A stretch of DNA of 64,000 bases, taken from positions 62,001 through 126,000 of the forward strand of contig JAUSNB010000053.1 of the NCBI GenBank assembly GCA_030645615.1, written 5' to 3'. The DNA is from Actinomycetota bacterium (GTDB lineage Bacteria; Actinomycetota; Actinomycetes; S36-B12). Position numbers and translations under genes: made by a program. The notes under the pieces are model-generated. The model was not told the origin of the DNA, made no database searches, and saw only the letters and a list, made by a program, of their open reading frames with translations. The first letter of the stretch is position 1, and every line of letters begins with the position of its first letter. Positions 45,605 through 55,046 of the stretch are shown piece after piece.

Positions 45605-46407
45605 CTCGATCCTCGCGGGGTCCAGCGGAAGAACACCACGGCGAGCACGAGGCCGATGCCGCACCAGATGGCCAGAACGAGCGCGCACATGCCCAGTTCC
45701 CAGCTGCCTCCCACCTCGACGACGGCGGCTGCGTCGGGCAGGAACACGCTACGCATTGCCTGGGCCAGCCACTTCAGGGGGAACAGCGAGGCGAACTTCT
45801 GCATCCAGTCGGGCAATTGGTTGAAGACGAAGAACACCCCTGAGGTGAACTGCAGGACCAGCACGATCGGCGCCACGACGGCGGAGGCCCCCCTGCCGGT
45901 CCTGGGCACGACCGAGAAGGCGATGCCGAGCAGCGTGCACGACACCAGCCCGAGCAGGCTTGCCCACACGAAGGTGAACCACTGCATGCCGGTGCTCGGC
46001 AGGGCGATGCCGTAGAAGGCGACTCCGACCGCGATGAGGATGGCCACCTGGGCGACGTACGCCACGAAGACCATGCCGATCTTGCCGATGAAGTAGGAGT
46101 TCTTCGGCATGGGCGTCCCACCCAGCCGCTTGAGGGTCCCGTCCTCGCGCTCGAGCGGGATCGCGATGGCGAGGTTCTGGAACGAGGTGTAGAGCACCCC
46201 GGACGCGATCATGCCGGCGACGAAGTACTGGGTGAACGTGATCCCCGGCGCGATGTCCTGGCCACCGAACACCGAGCCGAAGATGACCAGCAGGATCATC
46301 GGGAAGGCGAAGTTCCACAGGGCCGAGTTGCGGTCGCGGAAGAACTGCTTGAGCTCGAGGACCACTCGGCGGCCGCCGATGGCACCGGTGCTGGGAAGGG
46401 AGCTCAC
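45601..46407 (-). CDS. ABC-2 type exporter permease
   Basis: 268 aa, six transmembrane helices. ABC-2 pattern: an N-terminal cytosolic RRVVLELKQFFRDRNSALWNFAFPM, then LEREDGTLKRLGGTPMP and late FPLKWLAQAMR. GTG start overlaps the ATPase stop (GTGA). The substrate (drug, lipid or polymer) cannot be told from sequence. Confidence 0.88.
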   Translation of the reverse strand: MSSLPSTGAIGGRRVVLELKQFFRDRNSALWNFAFPMILLVIFGSVFGGQDIAPGITFTQYFVAGMIASGVLYTSFQNLAIAIPLEREDGTLKRLGGTPMPKNSYFIGKIGMVFVAYVAQVAILIAVGVAFYGIALPSTGMQWFTFVWASLLGLVSCTLLGIAFSVVPRTGRGASAVVAPIVLVLQFTSGVFFVFNQLPDWMQKFASLFPLKWLAQAMRSVFLPDAAAVVEVGGSWELGMCALVLAIWCGIGLVLAVVFFRWTPRGSS

Positions 46408-47303
46408 TCGGCGTCACCGCCCTGGGCGAAGTCCTCGTCGGCGGCCTCCCGGTCGCCGTCGAGCAGGCTCAGGTAGACGTCCTCCAGCCGGGCTCGATCG
46501 ACCCCGAGACCGGGGACCTCGCCGCCGAATCGGGCGGACAGCTCGAGCACGACCCTGGTCGGTTCCTCGGTGCGGACGTCGTGCAGCGTGCCGTCCTCGA
46601 GCCAATGCACCCGGGTGAGTCCCCGCGTCCGGCCACCCAGCTCGGCTGGGGAACCACAGGCCACGACGCGCCCCCGCGCGATGACCGCGACGCGGTCGGC
46701 GAGGTGCTCGGCCTCCTCCAGGTAGTGGGTGGTCAGGAGGATCGTCGTTCCCTCAGCCTTCAGCCCCTCGATGAGCTCCCAGAAGTCCCGTCGCGCCTCC
46801 GGGTCGAAGCCGGTCGTCGGCTCGTCCAGGAAGAGCACCCGGGGCCGACCGATGATCCCCAGCGCCACGTCGAGGCGCCGCCGCTGGCCGCCGGACAGCT
46901 TCAGGTTGCGCGACTTGTGCTTCTCGGTGAGCCCGACGGCCTTGATCACCTCGTCGGGGTCGCGGGGGTCGGGGTAGTAGCCGGCGAAGTGGTGCACCGC
47001 CTCGGCGACGGTCAGGTCGCCGAGGTCGCGGTCGGACTGCAGGACGATGCCCAGCTGCGATCGCCAGTGCCGGTCACCGTGCCCGGGGTCGATCCCGAGG
47101 ACTTCCGCGGTCCCGTCGTCGCGCGAGCGGTAGCCCTCGAGGATCTCGGTCACGGTGGTCTTGCCTGCTCCGTTGGGGCCGAGGAGGGCGAAGCACTCGC
47201 CGAATGCGATCTCGAAGTCCACTCCGTCGACGGCCTGGACGTCCCCGTATCCCTTGCGCAGGCCGCGAACCGAGATGGCGGCTTCGCTCACGTGGGTGAT
47301 CAT
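46404..47303 (-). CDS. ABC-2 type exporter ATP-binding protein
   Basis: 299 aa. Walker [10 protein letters not shown], signature [13 protein letters not shown], Walker [17 protein letters not shown] and the H-loop [13 protein letters not shown]. The C-terminal ~70 residues form the usual DrrA-type extension. The ATG at 47303 was chosen; GTGs at 47291 and 47315 are alternatives with no clear ribosome-binding site for any. Divergent from nucS. Confidence 0.9.
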   Translation of the reverse strand: MITHVSEAAISVRGLRKGYGDVQAVDGVDFEIAFGECFALLGPNGAGKTTVTEILEGYRSRDDGTAEVLGIDPGHGDRHWRSQLGIVLQSDRDLGDLTVAEAVHHFAGYYPDPRDPDEVIKAVGLTEKHKSRNLKLSGGQRRRLDVALGIIGRPRVLFLDEPTTGFDPEARRDFWELIEGLKAEGTTILLTTHYLEEAEHLADRVAVIARGRVVACGSPAELGGRTRGLTRVHWLEDGTLHDVRTEEPTRVVLELSARFGGEVPGLGVDRARLEDVYLSLLDGDREAADEDFAQGGDAE

Positions 47304-47332
47304 GGCACGGCACACGGCCGGGAGGCGATCGA

Positions 47333-47338
47333 TACGGT
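47333..47338 (+). promoter_or_regulatory. leaderless-type -10 element of nucS
   Basis: TACGGT, then TGCCGA (6 nt), then the ATG at 47345. Confidence 0.6.
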
Positions 47339-47344
47339 TGCCGA

Positions 47345-48025
47345 ATGCGCTTCCTGGTGGCCCGCTGCCGGGTGGACTACGTCGGACGGCTCACCGCCCA
47401 CCTTCCCGAGGCGACGCGGGCGATCATGGTGAAGGCGGACGGTTCGGTGCTCATCCACGCCGATGGCGGCTCGTACAAGCCGCTGAACTGGATGAGCCCG
47501 CCGTGCGCCATCCGCGTCTCGCCCGGGGAGGCCGACGACGACGTCGAGGTCTGGACCGTCGAGAACAAGGCCGGCGAGACGCTCGTCATCACCATCCACG
47601 AGATCCTGCACTCGAGCGAGCATGAGCTCGGCGTGGACCCCGGGCTGGTGAAGGACGGCGTGGAGGCCCACCTTCAGGCACTGCTCGCGGCGCAGGTCGA
47701 GCGGCTCGGAGAGGGCTGGCGGCTGCTGCGGCGGGAGTGGCCCACGGCGATCGGCCCGGTCGACCTGATGTGCCGCGATGCGTCGGGACTCGCGGTCGCC
47801 GTCGAGATCAAGCGCCGGGCCGAGATCGACGGCGTGGAGCAGTTGACTAGGTACCTCGACCTGCTGAACCGCGACCCTCTGCTCGCTCCGGTGAGGGGAA
47901 TCCTCGCCGCCCAGGAGATCAAGCCTCAGGCACGCGTGCTAGCACAGGACCGCGGCATCGAGTGCGTCGTCCTCGACTACGACGCGATGCGGGGTCATGA
48001 CGACCCCGCCACCCGGCTCTTCTGA
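47345..48025 (+). CDS. nucS: NucS/EndoMS mismatch-specific endonuclease
   Basis: 226 aa. N-terminal DNA-binding/dimer domain and C-terminal RecB-like nuclease with Asp140 in GPVDLMCRD and Glu154-x-Lys156 in VEIKRR. It cuts both strands at mismatches and replaces MutS-MutL in most actinobacteria and some archaea. The C-terminal tail ends DPATRLF, close to the beta-clamp-contacting tails described for this family. Leaderless start. Confidence 0.95.
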   Translation: MRFLVARCRVDYVGRLTAHLPEATRAIMVKADGSVLIHADGGSYKPLNWMSPPCAIRVSPGEADDDVEVWTVENKAGETLVITIHEILHSSEHELGVDPGLVKDGVEAHLQALLAAQVERLGEGWRLLRREWPTAIGPVDLMCRDASGLAVAVEIKRRAEIDGVEQLTRYLDLLNRDPLLAPVRGILAAQEIKPQARVLAQDRGIECVVLDYDAMRGHDDPATRLF

Positions 48026-48138
48026 TCCCGTGGCCCACGACTCCAGCGGTCGCCTTGCCCATCCGGCTGCGCGCGCCTCCGCGCGCCATCCATGTGGGTT
48101 GCCCGGATAAGGTCAGTACGGACTACGAAGGGATCGAC

Positions 48139-49902
48139 ATGACCATCTCCACGGTTGGCGTCATCGGCCTGGGCACCATGGGCGCGGGCATCGCCGAGGT
48201 GGTCGCCCGCAATGGCTACGCGGTCATCGCGATCGAGGAGGACGGCGCCGCGGTGGATCGGGGGCGCCTGTCGATCGAGGGGTCAACTGGCCGCGCCGTC
48301 TCGCGGGGGAAGCTTGATGAGGCCGAGCAGTCGGCCCTGCTAGGCCGGATCGCGTACTCCACCGACCTCGCCGACCTCGTGGGCGCCGACCTGGTCATCG
48401 AGGCCGTCTCGGAGAGCCTTGAGCTGAAGAAGAACCTGCTCGCCAGGGTCGACGCCATCGCCCCCGCCCACGCGATCCTCGCGACCAACACCTCCTCGCT
48501 TTCGGTGACCGACATCGCGGTCGCGACGCAGCGGCCGGCCAACGTCGTCGGCATCCACTTCTTCAATCCGGCACCGGTGCAGGGCTTCGTCGAGGTCGTC
48601 CGCACCGTGGTCACCTCGCAAGGCACGATCGATGAGTCCGTGGCGTTCGCGGCGTCGTTGGGCAAGGAACCCGTCGTCGTCGACGACAAGGCGGGCTTCA
48701 TCGCCAATGCGCTGCTCTTCGGCTACCTCAATCACGCCGTGTCGATGTTCGAGTCGCGCTACGCCAGCCGCGAGGACATCGATGCGGCCATGCGCCTGGG
48801 GTGCGGCTACCCCATGGGGCCGCTCATGCTGCTCGACCTCATCGGGCTCGACACCGCCTACGAGATCCTCGACACGATGTACAAGCAGGGCCGGGACCGT
48901 CTGCACGCCCCGAGCCCGATCATCAAGCAGATGGTCACCGCGGGCCTGCGGGGCCGCAAGTCCGGCCGTGGCTTCTACTGCTACGAGTCGCCGGGGTCGC
49001 CCGTCGTCGTCGACGCGATCACTGACGATGCGGCAGCCGCGGACCAGGGGCGACCGGTGACGCGGGTCGGGGTCGTGGGCTCGGGGACGATGGCCTCGGG
49101 GATCGTCGAGGTCTTTGCCAAGGCGGGCATCGACGTGGTCTTCGTGGCGCGCTCGGCCGACAAGGCCGACGTCGTGCGGGCCCGCATCGCCGGCTCGCTG
49201 GCCAAGGCGGTCGACCGCGGCAAGCTCTCCGACGACCAGCGCGAGTCGGCCCTGGCCCGGATCACCGGGACCACCGACCTGGAGTCGCTCGCCGGCGTCG
49301 ACCTCGTGGTGGAGGCCGTGGTGGAGGACCTCGACGTCAAGCTCGACCTCTTTGCCCGGCTCGATGCGGTGTGCCGGCCCGGGGCGATCCTCGCCACCAC
49401 GACCTCGAGCCTGCCGGTCATCGACCTCGCTGCGGTCACGGGGCGCCCCGAGGACGTCGTCGGGCTGCACTTCTTCAACCCGGCCGCGCTCATGAAGCTG
49501 GTCGAGGTGGTTCGCACCGTGGCAACCGCTGACGACGTCGTCGCGACGTCGGTCGCGCTGTGCCGGGCGATCGGCAAGCATCCGGTGACGTGCGGCGACC
49601 GAGCCGGTTTCATCGTCAATGCCCTGCTGTTCCCCTACCTGAACGATGCCGTCCGCATGCTCCAGGCCAACTACGCGTCCGCGGACGACATCGACCTGGC
49701 CATGAAGAAGGGCTGCGGCTACCCGATGGGGCCGTTCGAACTGCTCGACGTCGTCGGCCTGGACGTCTCCCTGGCCATCCAGCAGACCCTGTACCGGGAG
49801 TTCCGCGAGCCCGGCTTCGCGCCTGCCCCCCGGCTCGAGCACCTGGTCACGGCCGGCTACCTCGGCCGCAAGAGCGGACGCGGGTTCCGGACCTACACCT
49901 GA
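48139..49902 (+). CDS. double-module 3-hydroxybutyryl-CoA dehydrogenase
   Basis: 587 aa, two complete and similar dehydrogenase modules. Module 1 (about 1-290) has VIGLGTMGAGIAEV, TNTSSLSV, GIHFFNPAPV and GCGYPMGPLMLLD; module 2 (about 305-587) has VVGSGTMASGIVEV, TTTSSLPV, GLHFFNPAAL and GCGYPMGPFELLD. Both end in GRKSGRGF. Each carries the catalytic His of HFFNP and a full NAD-binding motif, so both may be active. It reduces acetoacetyl-CoA or oxidises 3-hydroxybutyryl-CoA, and fits between the thiolase and Ccr of the ethylmalonyl-CoA pathway. AAGGGA precedes the ATG. Confidence 0.9.
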   Translation: MTISTVGVIGLGTMGAGIAEVVARNGYAVIAIEEDGAAVDRGRLSIEGSTGRAVSRGKLDEAEQSALLGRIAYSTDLADLVGADLVIEAVSESLELKKNLLARVDAIAPAHAILATNTSSLSVTDIAVATQRPANVVGIHFFNPAPVQGFVEVVRTVVTSQGTIDESVAFAASLGKEPVVVDDKAGFIANALLFGYLNHAVSMFESRYASREDIDAAMRLGCGYPMGPLMLLDLIGLDTAYEILDTMYKQGRDRLHAPSPIIKQMVTAGLRGRKSGRGFYCYESPGSPVVVDAITDDAAAADQGRPVTRVGVVGSGTMASGIVEVFAKAGIDVVFVARSADKADVVRARIAGSLAKAVDRGKLSDDQRESALARITGTTDLESLAGVDLVVEAVVEDLDVKLDLFARLDAVCRPGAILATTTSSLPVIDLAAVTGRPEDVVGLHFFNPAALMKLVEVVRTVATADDVVATSVALCRAIGKHPVTCGDRAGFIVNALLFPYLNDAVRMLQANYASADDIDLAMKKGCGYPMGPFELLDVVGLDVSLAIQQTLYREFREPGFAPAPRLEHLVTAGYLGRKSGRGFRTYT

Positions 49903-50186
49903 TGGGCCGCAAGCACCGACGCAAGCCGCAGGAGCCGAAGGAGGTCGGCCCGGTCCAGCCGGGGCGGACCATCGAGTCCCACCCCGACGGCGACTGGATC
50001 GTCCAGCGGGTCACCGGGTCCAGCGCGACCAAGCCGTACCGCTGCCCGGGCTGCGACCACGAGATCCCGATGGCGACGCCGCATACCGTGGCCTGGCCTG
50101 CCGAGGATCCGGCGGGCCTGGACAACCGTCGGCACTGGCATACGCCGTGCTGGGCCGCCCGCGACCGGCGCCGGCCGCGGCGGTAG
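49902..50186 (+). CDS. small zinc-ribbon-like actinobacterial protein
   Basis: 94 aa. Basic ends (MGRKHRRKPQEP...RDRRRPRR) around RCPGCDHEIP, one CxxC pair, plus later HWHTPCW that could supply further metal ligands. The ATG shares a base with the preceding stop; 3 nt before the next gene. Such short proteins are widespread in actinobacteria; the role is unknown. Confidence 0.75.
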   Translation: MGRKHRRKPQEPKEVGPVQPGRTIESHPDGDWIVQRVTGSSATKPYRCPGCDHEIPMATPHTVAWPAEDPAGLDNRRHWHTPCWAARDRRRPRR

Positions 50187-50189
50187 GCC

Positions 50190-50927
50190 ATGCCCGAGAT
50201 CGTCGCCAACTCGGTGCTGCCGGCCCGTCGCGACCCACTTCGCTTGGTCACGGCCGATGGCGTGCGCCTCGTTGGCGAACTTGCCCTGCCGCAGGACGGG
50301 GAGCCCGTCGGCACCATCGTCTGCGTGCACCCGCTGCCGACGCACGGCGGCATGATGGACAGCCACGTCCTGCGCAAGATGGCGTGGCGGCTGCCGGCGC
50401 TGGCCGGCCTGGCTGTCCTCCGCTTCAACACCCGGGGCACGACGAGTGCGGCCGGCACGAGCGAGGGCGCGTTCGACGAGGGGGAAGGAGAGGGGCTCGA
50501 CCTGGCGGCCGCGATCGCCGCCGTCACCGCACGCGGCCTGCCCGATCCGTGGCTGGTGGGCTGGTCGTTCGGCACCGACGTCGTGCTGAAGCATGGCAAC
50601 GTGGACCCCGTTCGCGGGGCCGTCCTGCTCTCGCCGCCACTGCGGTTCAGCACCGACGAGGACCTCGTCTCGTGGGACGTCGGGCGGCGGCCGGTGGTGT
50701 GCCTCGTGCCCGAGTTCGATGAGTACCTCGCACCCGTCGCCGCCGAGGCCCGCTTCGCGGTCATGGCAAACGCCGAGGTCCGTGGCATCCCGGGGGCCAA
50801 GCACCTATGGGTGGGCGAGCGGTTCGTACGTACCGTCCTGGACCACGTGGTCGGTGTCGTGGCCCCCGAGCGCACGCCGTTGCCGGATACGTGGGAAGGC
50901 CCGATGGAGCGCTGGAGCGACATATGA
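50190..50927 (+). CDS. alpha/beta hydrolase, function unknown
   Basis: 245 aa. Oxyanion region VCVHPLPTHGG, RFNTRGTTSAAG, the nucleophile elbow GWSFGTD and a C-terminal GAKHLWVGERF with the likely catalytic His. It matches the small COG2945-like hydrolases. Its ATGA overlap with the next hydrolase gene indicates a two-gene unit. Confidence 0.8.
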   Translation: MPEIVANSVLPARRDPLRLVTADGVRLVGELALPQDGEPVGTIVCVHPLPTHGGMMDSHVLRKMAWRLPALAGLAVLRFNTRGTTSAAGTSEGAFDEGEGEGLDLAAAIAAVTARGLPDPWLVGWSFGTDVVLKHGNVDPVRGAVLLSPPLRFSTDEDLVSWDVGRRPVVCLVPEFDEYLAPVAAEARFAVMANAEVRGIPGAKHLWVGERFVRTVLDHVVGVVAPERTPLPDTWEGPMERWSDI

Positions 50928-51727
50928 CGGACGCGCTGTTCGTGCGCGACGCAGGCGAGGGCCCCGTCGCGCTGCTGCTGCACGCCTTCCCGCTCGATGG
51001 CCGGCTGTGGGGTCAGCACGCCGACGCTCTGGTGGCGCGCGGCTGGCGAGTGATCGTCCCGGACCTGCCGGGCTTCGGGGCGTCGAGGATCCTGCCCGGG
51101 GATCCGTCCCTGCCGGACGTGGCAGCCTCGCTGCTGGCCTGGCTCGACGACCGCGGCATCGGCACCGGCTTGATCGCGGGCTGCTCCCTCGGCGGGTACG
51201 TCGCCATGGCCCTCGCCCGGCAGCGTCCCTCATGGCCGACTGCCTTGGTCCTCACGGGGACGAAGGCGACTGCCGACACGACCGAGGCGGCGGCCGGCCG
51301 CGAGCGACTGGCCGAGCTGGTCGAGCGGGCGCCGGACGACTGCGCCCGCACCCTTCGCCAGGCCGTCCTCCCCGGCCTGGTCGGGTCGACCACATGGGGC
51401 TCCCGCCCGGATGTCTTCGAGATGGTTGCTGGCTGGCTGGACCTCGCTGCGCCCGGCGCCGTGGCGTGGTACCAGCGGGCCATGGCGGTGCGGCCGGATT
51501 CGCGTGACGTCCTGGCCGCGACCGAGGTGCCGGCGCTGCTGCTGTGGGGCGAGGAGGATGCCCTGAGTCCTCGACCGGAGCAGGAGGCGATGCTCACCGC
51601 GATGCCCGGTGCCAGGCTCGCCGTCCTGGCCAGGGCAGGGCACCTGGCCATCATCGAGCGCCCCGCCGCGGCCGCCGAGGTGCTCGACGAGTTCGCCGCG
51701 CAGGTCAGACCCCAGCAGCCTTCTTGA
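50924..51727 (+). CDS. alpha/beta hydrolase, function unknown
   Basis: 267 aa. HAFPLDGRLWG, PDLPGFGAS, the nucleophile elbow GCSLGGY, the acid in WGEEDALSP and His in AGHLAIIERP. Typical of 3-oxoadipate enol-lactonase/esterase-like enzymes, but without neighbours of such a pathway. The 3' end overlaps the convergent acyltransferase gene by 23 bp. Confidence 0.82.
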   Translation: MTDALFVRDAGEGPVALLLHAFPLDGRLWGQHADALVARGWRVIVPDLPGFGASRILPGDPSLPDVAASLLAWLDDRGIGTGLIAGCSLGGYVAMALARQRPSWPTALVLTGTKATADTTEAAAGRERLAELVERAPDDCARTLRQAVLPGLVGSTTWGSRPDVFEMVAGWLDLAAPGAVAWYQRAMAVRPDSRDVLAATEVPALLLWGEEDALSPRPEQEAMLTAMPGARLAVLARAGHLAIIERPAAAAEVLDEFAAQVRPQQPS

Positions 51728-53672
51728 TCAACGTGGCGTAGGCCTTCGCCCCTGCCTTGGTCAGGTGCACGCCGTCGGACACGAAGTACTCAGGATGTCC
51801 GCGCGAAGCTTCCTTCCAGTCGGCGATCACCGCGTTCGGGAACTCGGGGACGACATCCGCGATGGCGTCATTGTTGGGCTCCTCCCAGGACCGCGGCACG
51901 GATGCGTTGACGACTACGACCCGCCCGTAGCCCGACAGGAGGTCGAGCATCTCGCGCAGCATGTCTGCAGGCAGGACGCCATTGGTCGCCGCATGCAGCA
52001 CGACCGTGTCGGCCAGCTTGTCCTGCGCGCGCAGCTTCTTGATCCGTCCCACGAAGGCCCCGGGGAAGCGGGACACCGCGGCATCGACACGGGCCCCGGG
52101 GATGACGTCCACCAACGTCGATCGAGCACCGAGCATCACTGAGTCGCCGAGGGCGCTGATCGTTCCGCGGGACGCGGCCGGCGGGGTCGTGGCCGACGCA
52201 GCGGGCGAGCCCGATGGCCCTGGTGTCGCCGCGGGCTCCGGCGTCGGGCCCGTCGGGCCGGTCGTGGGGGCGGGCGTCGCGGGGTCGTCGAGGGTCACCT
52301 CGGTCGGGCCTCCGTCGGTCAGGCCCATGGCCTCGGCGACGTCCGGGGCCAGTCCGGCCGCCGCGGTTGGGGCCGGGACGGCCGCGAGCACGAGCCCGAG
52401 GGCGACGATGCCCGCGACGGCGGTCCCGATCACGGCGCCGCCTCGCCGGGACTGGCGGTTGTGCTCGTCCCCGGTGGACTCGCGCCATGCCTTGACCCAG
52501 CGGTCGATGGCGCCGCGCCGGATCGGCATCTCGACGAACCGGAAGCTCGCCTCAGCGATCACGAACGTGATCGCCAGGCGGACGACAAGCAGGGGCACTC
52601 CGTCAAGCGGCACATCCGTGCTGGGCCGGGTGACCATGAACACGGGCCAGTGCCAGAGGTACAGCCCGTACGAGCGCTGCCCGATGTAGCGCCAGGGCTG
52701 GGATCCCATCCATCTGCCCAGGGGCGAGGCGGGATGGGTGGACATGGCGATCAGCAGGGCGACGACGAGCGCGAGGACCAGGAAGCCGCCGCGGTACATC
52801 CACGGAGTGAACTCGCCGACGAACAGGAAGAACCACACGACGGCGAGCAGGGCGGCGATGCCCGTCCCGGTGAGGATGGTGACCCCGCCTCGCGGCACCG
52901 ACGAGGGCAGCCGTCCCGGCCGCCAGAAGGTGGCCAGCGCTGCGCCGATGAGCAGGCCCATCGCATGCGAGTCCGTGCCGAAGTACGCACGGCTGGGGTC
53001 CGCGTACTCCGGGTAGCCGTTGGTCGCCGACAGCCAGATCATCCAGGCGGTCGACAGGACGGCAAGGGCGATGGCGAACCACCGCACGCCTGGACGGCCG
53101 GCCTTGCGCATGATGAGGAAGGCCACGGCCGGCCAGATGAGGTAGAACTGCTCCTCCACCGCGAGGGACCACAGGTGCTTGAGGAGTGGCGGCCGGCCGA
53201 TGAACTCGAAGTACGACTGCTCGTTGAAGACGTACCACCAGTTGTTGACGTAGAACACCGAGGCGACGGTGTCGGCGCGTACCTGCGCAGCGACATCTCG
53301 GTAGACCACGGCGGCCGCCACCGCCACGACGGCAAGCATGAGGATGAGCGCGGGCAGCAGGCGACGTGCGCGGCCGAGGTAGAAGCGGGAGAAGCGGATC
53401 CCCCCCGAGCGTTCGTACTCCTCGAGGATGAGGGTGGTGATGAGGAAGCCGCTGAGGACGAAGAAGACGTCGACACCGAGGAATCCGCCGCTGATCCAGG
53501 TGAGGTCGGCGTGGTAGAGCAGGACCCCGATAACGGCCAGGGCGCGGACACCGTCGAGGCCCGGCAGGTAGCCCATCTCGCCGGCCCGGCGACCACGGTC
53601 GAGCAGCCACGGATGGCCGGACGCCTCCGTCGGAAGGTGCCCCGGTGCCGTGCGCTCCGGGGTCGCGGTCAC
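51705..53672 (-). CDS. membrane O-acyltransferase with C-terminal SGNH domain (OafA/YrhL type)
   Basis: 655 aa. An acyltransferase-3 membrane domain of about ten helices (residues 35-400), starting LPGLDGVRALAVIGVLLYH, with FFVLSGFLIT and KHLWSLAVEEQFYLIWP. A Pro/Thr/Ala-rich linker (about 455-500) leads to an extracellular SGNH hydrolase-like domain with GDSVMLG, ATNG and the DGVHLT block. It probably O-acetylates a cell-wall or exported glycan. The GTG start follows a leaderless -10. Confidence 0.9.
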   Translation of the reverse strand: MTATPERTAPGHLPTEASGHPWLLDRGRRAGEMGYLPGLDGVRALAVIGVLLYHADLTWISGGFLGVDVFFVLSGFLITTLILEEYERSGGIRFSRFYLGRARRLLPALILMLAVVAVAAAVVYRDVAAQVRADTVASVFYVNNWWYVFNEQSYFEFIGRPPLLKHLWSLAVEEQFYLIWPAVAFLIMRKAGRPGVRWFAIALAVLSTAWMIWLSATNGYPEYADPSRAYFGTDSHAMGLLIGAALATFWRPGRLPSSVPRGGVTILTGTGIAALLAVVWFFLFVGEFTPWMYRGGFLVLALVVALLIAMSTHPASPLGRWMGSQPWRYIGQRSYGLYLWHWPVFMVTRPSTDVPLDGVPLLVVRLAITFVIAEASFRFVEMPIRRGAIDRWVKAWRESTGDEHNRQSRRGGAVIGTAVAGIVALGLVLAAVPAPTAAAGLAPDVAEAMGLTDGGPTEVTLDDPATPAPTTGPTGPTPEPAATPGPSGSPAASATTPPAASRGTISALGDSVMLGARSTLVDVIPGARVDAAVSRFPGAFVGRIKKLRAQDKLADTVVLHAATNGVLPADMLREMLDLLSGYGRVVVVNASVPRSWEEPNNDAIADVVPEFPNAVIADWKEASRGHPEYFVSDGVHLTKAGAKAYATLIKKAAGV

Positions 53673-53678
53673 GTCGTC

Positions 53679-53684
53679 ATCGTA
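53679..53684 (-). promoter_or_regulatory. leaderless-type -10 element of the acyltransferase gene
   Basis: Minus strand TACGAT, then GACGAC (6 nt), then the GTG at 53672. It sits in the 30-bp gap after ccr. Confidence 0.55.
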
Positions 53685-53702
53685 CGTCAGCCGGAGAGCG
53701 CG

Positions 53703-55046
53703 TCACGTGTCCCGGAATCGGTTGATCTGGGTCTCGTGCCGGGCGCGCAGTTCGGCGTCGAGCACGCCGAGGCCTTCGGCTGGGGCCAGGCACAGGACGC
53801 CGACCTTGCCTTGGTGGAGGTTGCGGTGCACCTCGTACGCGGCCTCGCCGGCATCCTCGATCGCGAAGGCCTTCGACAGGGTGGGGTGGATCATGCCGCG
53901 GGAGACCAGCCGGTTGGCCTCGAAGGCCTCCCGGTAGTTCGCGAAGTGGCTGCCGATGATCCGCTTGAGGTTCATCCACAGGTACCGGTTGTCGTACTCG
54001 TGCATGAACCCGCTGGTCGACGCGCAGGTGACGATCGTGCCGCCCTTGCGGGCGACGTAGACGCTCGCGCCGAAGGTCTCCCGCCCGGGGTGCTCGAAGA
54101 CGATGTCGGGGTCGTCGCCGCCGGTGAGCTCGCGGATCCGCTTGCCCAGGCGCTGCCACTCCTTGGGGTCCTGGTTGTGCTCGTCCTTCCAGAAGCGGTA
54201 TCCCTCCGCCGACCGGTCGATCACCAGGTCGGCGCCCATCGCGCGGACGAGGTCAGCCTTCTCGGGGCTGGACACCACGCAGACCGGGATCGCGCCGCCA
54301 TTGACGGCGTACTGGGTGGCGTAGGAGCCCAGGCCCCCCGACGCGCCCCAGACGAGGACGACGTCTCCCTGCTTCATGCCTGCGCCGTTGCGGGAGACCA
54401 GCTGGCGGTAGGCAGTGGAGTTGACCAGCCCGGGGCAGGCGGCCTCCTCCCAGGTCAGGTGCTCCGGCTTGGGCATGAGCTGGTTCGCCTTCACGATGGC
54501 CAGCTCGGCCAGCCCGCCGAAGTTGGTCTCGAAGCCCCAGATCCGCTGCTCGGGATCCATCATCGTGTCGTTGTGCCCGGCCGGGTTCTCCAGCTCCACG
54601 CTCAGGCAGTGCGCCACCACCCGGTCGCCCGGCTTCCAGGTGTTCACGCCCGGCCCGGTGCGCAGGATGACCCCCGACGCATCCGACCCGATGACGTGGT
54701 ACGGCAGGTCGTGCCTCTTGGCGTCGGCGTGGGTGCGCCCGTAGCGGGCCAGGAACCCGAACGTCGACACCGGCTCGAAGATGGACGTCCACACCGTGTT
54801 GTAGTTGATGCTCGAGGCCATCACCGCGATCAGCGCCTCGCCCGGCGCCAGCTCGGGCGTCGGAACGTCGTCCAGGTGCAACGACGTACGGGGGTCCTTC
54901 TCCCGCGACGGCACGCCCTCGAACATGGCCTGCTCGTCCTTGTGGACCGTCACCGCCCGGTACGAGCCCGGAATGGCGAGCGCCGCGAACTCCTCGGCCG
55001 AGCCACCGGCCATCACCGCATCGCGGACCGCATCCATCTCACCCAT
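53703..55046 (-). CDS. ccr: crotonyl-CoA carboxylase/reductase
   Basis: 447 aa, the usual length. An MDR-family enzyme that reduces and carboxylates crotonyl-CoA to (2S)-ethylmalonyl-CoA with NADPH and CO2. Diagnostic stretches are ASSINYNTVWTSIFEP, IGSDASGVILRTGPGV, WGFETNFGGLAE, VWGASGGLGSYATQ and IVFEHPGRETFGASV. AGGAGG precedes the ATG at 55046, which lies 8 nt inside the end of the epimerase gene. Key enzyme of the ethylmalonyl-CoA pathway; in other actinobacteria also a supplier of polyketide extender units. Confidence 0.95.
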   Translation of the reverse strand: MGEMDAVRDAVMAGGSAEEFAALAIPGSYRAVTVHKDEQAMFEGVPSREKDPRTSLHLDDVPTPELAPGEALIAVMASSINYNTVWTSIFEPVSTFGFLARYGRTHADAKRHDLPYHVIGSDASGVILRTGPGVNTWKPGDRVVAHCLSVELENPAGHNDTMMDPEQRIWGFETNFGGLAELAIVKANQLMPKPEHLTWEEAACPGLVNSTAYRQLVSRNGAGMKQGDVVLVWGASGGLGSYATQYAVNGGAIPVCVVSSPEKADLVRAMGADLVIDRSAEGYRFWKDEHNQDPKEWQRLGKRIRELTGGDDPDIVFEHPGRETFGASVYVARKGGTIVTCASTSGFMHEYDNRYLWMNLKRIIGSHFANYREAFEANRLVSRGMIHPTLSKAFAIEDAGEAAYEVHRNLHQGKVGVLCLAPAEGLGVLDAELRARHETQINRFRDT

